A DNA stretch of 62,916 nt from an uncultured Actinomycetales bacterium (GTDB lineage: Bacteria > Actinomycetota > Actinomycetes > S36-B12), in NCBI GenBank assembly GCA_913063435.1, contig CAJXYI010000008.1, forward strand, positions 1-62,916, read 5' to 3'. Every line of letters begins with the position of its first letter. The first letter of the stretch is position 1. Below are positions 61,259-62,916 of this stretch, in pieces. The position numbers were made by a program, and so were the translations under genes. Below the pieces are notes generated by a model that had not been told where the DNA came from, did not search any database, and worked only from the letters and a program-made list of their open reading frames with translations.

Positions 61259-62011
61259 TCATCGGGCGAGGAACCCCCCATCGACGGCGAGCTCGCAGCC
61301 GGTGACGAACGACGCGTCGTCGCTGGCGAGGTACGCCACGGCAGCGGCGATCTCCTCCGGCCGGCCCAGCCGTCCCATGGGTGTCAGGTCGATCATCGTC
61401 TTCTCGAAGTCCGTGCCGCGCACCGAATCCAGGATCGGGGTGTCGATGAACCCCGGATGGATCGAATTCACACGCACTCCCTGCTGCGCCCACAGCAGTG
61501 CGACGTTCTTGGTGAGGGTGCGCACCGCACCCTTGGCTGCGTGATACGCCGGTGATGTGCCGAAACCTCCGGAGATACCGAAGATCGAGGAGATGTTGAT
61601 GATCGAGCCGTGGCCCGAGGCCTTCAGATGCGGTGCGGCGAGTTTCATACCGAGGAAGATGCTGGTTTGATCGATCGCGATGGTGCGATCCCAATCCTCG
61701 ATCGTGGTCTGCTCGATATCGTCGATGTCACCCATCCCGGCGTTGTTCACCAGGATGTCGAGCCGACCGAACTGCTCTATGACAGTGTCGATAACCCGTT
61801 GCCAATCCTCGGCTTCCGCCACGTCGTGATGAAGCGCAAGAACCTGTGCGCCCTGCTCGGCCAAGGTCGTCGCCACGGTGGTGCAGGCTTCGTCGTTGAT
61901 ATCGGTGAGGACGACGTATGCGCCCTCGTTAGCGAGGCGATGTGCGGTGGCGGCACCGATGCCGCTGCCGGCTCCGGTGACGATGGCAACTCGACCGGGA
62001 AGTCGCTGCAT
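61259..62011 (-). CDS. Short-chain dehydrogenase/reductase
   Basis: This 250-residue SDR has TGAGSGIGAA, NNAGMGD, a Ser in NISSIFG and YHAAK. LTDIND after the second strand suggests NAD. The ATG at 62011 follows GAGAGGA. It has the style of 3-hydroxysteroid or cyclic alcohol dehydrogenases. It is separated from the main catabolic block by about 8 kb. Confidence 0.88.
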   Translation of the reverse strand: MQRLPGRVAIVTGAGSGIGAATAHRLANEGAYVVLTDINDEACTTVATTLAEQGAQVLALHHDVAEAEDWQRVIDTVIEQFGRLDILVNNAGMGDIDDIEQTTIEDWDRTIAIDQTSIFLGMKLAAPHLKASGHGSIINISSIFGISGGFGTSPAYHAAKGAVRTLTKNVALLWAQQGVRVNSIHPGFIDTPILDSVRGTDFEKTMIDLTPMGRLGRPEEIAAAVAYLASDDASFVTGCELAVDGGFLAR

Positions 62012-62171
62012 GGGAATCCTCTCGACGCCTGGCGCGGGAATCACGCGCACACGACGCTAGAGGGAGGCGTGCGACGACGGTAGGGACGTTGGTCCGGCAT
62101 TGACCGGTCGAATGGACCGCGAGGCTACGCGACAGAAGAATGCTTGCCAGGAAGCCGCCGGGGTAACACAT

Positions 62172-62260
62172 GCTCGCTAATGGGTCGCTGAAGGTGCAAA
62201 CGCTGGCTAAGCGGCCGCCACTAACCCAGCGTTTGCTGTCTCAGCGACCCATTAGCGAGC
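62172..62260. repeat. Long hairpin repeat, second family, copy 1
   Basis: A perfect 20-bp outer stem (62172-62191 with 62241-62260) and a perfect 11-bp inner stem (62196-62206 with 62226-62236) enclose a 19-nt GC-rich loop. A degenerate copy is at 62735-62831. It lies in the gap between the SDR and the Cys-rich gene. Confidence 0.88.
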
Positions 62261-62289
62261 GTGTGTGTGCGGGGGAGTCCGGTGCCGGC

Positions 62290-62406
62290 CTAGCGGCAGG
62301 TGCAGCGTCGCTCGGGAGCGACCTGGGACATAACGTCATCGACGTGGGCGCCGCAACCGGCCCAGGTGACCTTGCCGCAGGAATGGCAGGGGGCGGGACT
62401 GCACAT
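62290..62406 (-). CDS. Small Cys-rich metal-binding protein (38 aa)
   Basis: This 38-residue product has six Cys (positions 2, 7, 10, 18, 35, 37) and two His, arranged CxxxxC-HSC, WAGC and CTC. A strong AAGGAG site precedes the ATG. The palindrome ATACCCCCGGGGGTAT about 75 nt upstream resembles copper-responsive CsoR/RicR operators. I infer a copper-binding, metallothionein-like role. Similar short Cys-rich proteins occur in actinobacteria, without known function. Confidence 0.72.
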   Translation of the reverse strand: MCSPAPCHSCGKVTWAGCGAHVDDVMSQVAPERRCTCR

Positions 62407-62480
62407 GGGTGACTCCTTCAAGACGGTCGTGTGCCGGATGGGTGACGGTCCGGTCGGCGAATGATCGGATGACGGAAACT

Positions 62481-62496
62481 ATACCCCCGGGGGTAT
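62481..62496. promoter_or_regulatory. CsoR/RicR-like copper operator
   Basis: A perfect 16-bp palindrome containing TACCC-N4-GGGTA lies upstream of the Cys-rich gene. This matches the core pattern of CsoR-family operators in actinobacteria, which are released on Cu(I) binding. Confidence 0.65.
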
Positions 62497-62554
62497 TTGT
62501 TGGCAAGTGGAGGCCTCCTGAACCAGTCCGGTGTCGTCCGAGCCGATGTCTCAA

Positions 62555-62732
62555 GGATCGAGTTGATGCCGCTCTGCCGGTTCGCGTCACGCTGCCGCAG
62601 GGATCGAGCGGATGCCGCCCGGATCGAGTTGATGCCGCTCTGCGGGTTTGCGTCACGCTGCCGCAGGGATCGAGCGGATGTCGCCCGGATCGAGTTGATG
62701 CCGCTCTGCGGGTTTGCGTCACGCTGCCGCAG
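62555..62732. repeat. 66-bp tandem repeat, about 2.7 copies
   Basis: Units start at 62555, 62621 and 62687 and differ at only a few positions. The unit contains two variants of GGATCGAG(T/C)(T/G)GATG. The period is a multiple of three, so open frames run through it on both strands, but none has a ribosome site or family. Confidence 0.9.
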
Positions 62733-62734
62733 TA

Positions 62735-62831
62735 GACGCCGGCCAAATGGTCGCTGTGCTCGCAGATGCCGGCTAATCGGCGGCCCATTAGCCAGCGTCT
62801 GCCCTCTCAGCGGCCCTTTACCGAGCGTCTG
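62735..62831. repeat. Degenerate copy of the second hairpin repeat family
   Basis: This stretch aligns by eye with 62172-62265 (shared words TCGCTG, GGCTAA, CCAGCGT, CTCAGCG, GAGCGT), with many substitutions and weaker pairing. It follows directly after the 66-bp tandem repeat. Confidence 0.6.
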
Positions 62832-62849
62832 CCCCGACACCCCCTTTCC

Positions 62850-62912
62850 CGTCTGAGTTACCTGTGTGGTCGTTAACTGCCAGAGTTAACGACCACACAG
62901 GTAACTCAGACG
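62850..62912. repeat. Palindromic hairpin repeat, copy 3
   Basis: Arms 62850-62878 and 62884-62912 pair perfectly. Relative to copies 1 and 2, CTGAGTGG has become CTGTGTGG and the opposite arm has changed from CCACTCAG to CCACACAG, so pairing is kept. It ends four nt from the window edge. Confidence 0.88.
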
Positions 62913-62916
62913 AGAA

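Noticed and set aside
62555-62732. Possible CRISPR array
   Set aside because: Units are directly adjacent with no unique spacers and no cas genes are present.
62336-62840. Two overlapping open frames across the 66-bp repeat
   Set aside because: They stay open because the repeat length is a multiple of three. They cross the hairpin repeats and the copper operator and lack ribosome sites.

Overview
This is a high-G+C actinobacterial chromosome segment (Actinomycetota, plausibly near the mycolate-containing and related F420-using lineages; the genus cannot be read from the sequence). The evidence is the purC-purS-purQ-purL purine genes with a separate small PurS, frequent GTG starts, F420-type oxidoreductases, DtxR/IdeR-like iron boxes and an AccB-like biotin carrier. 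I see no rRNA, tRNA, integrase, transposase or CRISPR array.

Layout. (1) 0-6.1 kb: purine biosynthesis (purC, purS, purQ, purL), interrupted by a galE-like epimerase and a secreted protein. (2) 6.2-13 kb: an SDR and a Liv-type ABC importer in which LivH, LivM and LivG are fused into one 1206-residue polypeptide with an extra membrane block. (3) 13.1-15.8 kb: zinc alcohol dehydrogenase, SDR, tyrosine-phosphatase-like protein. (4) 24.2 to 15.7 kb, minus strand: biotin carrier, biotin carboxylase, pyruvate-carboxylase-type carboxyltransferase, AMP-forming ligase, thiolase, SDR, two acetoacetate-decarboxylase-like proteins. (5) 24.4-29.4 kb, divergent: GntR regulator, thiolase-like protein, AMP ligase, second carboxyltransferase-like protein. 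(6) 29.4-38.4 kb: two SDRs, a free-standing phosphohistidine swivel protein with an unrecognised 516-residue partner, amidase, HAD hydrolase, a truncated PPDK-like ATP-dependent kinase and its small neighbour. (7) 38.6-50.6 kb: HAD, TetR, two acyl-CoA dehydrogenases, SDR, two CurA-like reductases, thiolase, F420-type oxidoreductase, DUF3237, a third ADC-like protein, an AhpD-like protein, a second phosphatase. (8) 50.6-53.8 kb: flavin monooxygenase, alpha/beta hydrolase, sterol-carrier-like protein, isochorismatase-like hydrolase. (9) 53.8-57.7 kb: iron ABC transporter behind two overlapping iron boxes. (10) 57.8-62.9 kb: DUF2165 membrane protein, deazaflavin-type oxidoreductase, chitin/cellulose-type LPMO, ArsR, SDR, a 38-residue Cys-rich protein with a copper-type operator, and a dense set of palindromic and tandem repeats.

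Working model (inference). The 6-50 kb block looks like a catabolic island. Secondary alcohols or ketones would be imported by the Liv system and oxidised by SDR/MDR enzymes. The ketone would be activated by biotin-dependent carboxylation, and/or by a split PEP-synthase-like phosphotransfer system making an enol phosphate. The resulting beta-keto acid would be converted to a CoA thioester by the AMP ligases, cleaved by the thiolases, and finished by acyl-CoA dehydrogenases. The gene order carrier-carboxylase-carboxyltransferase-ligase-thiolase matches the logic of acetophenone and acetone degradation but uses different enzyme families. Both carboxyltransferases lack the lysine that is carbamylated in pyruvate carboxylase, and the 516-residue protein belongs to no family I recognise. 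These are the most likely undescribed parts of the window.
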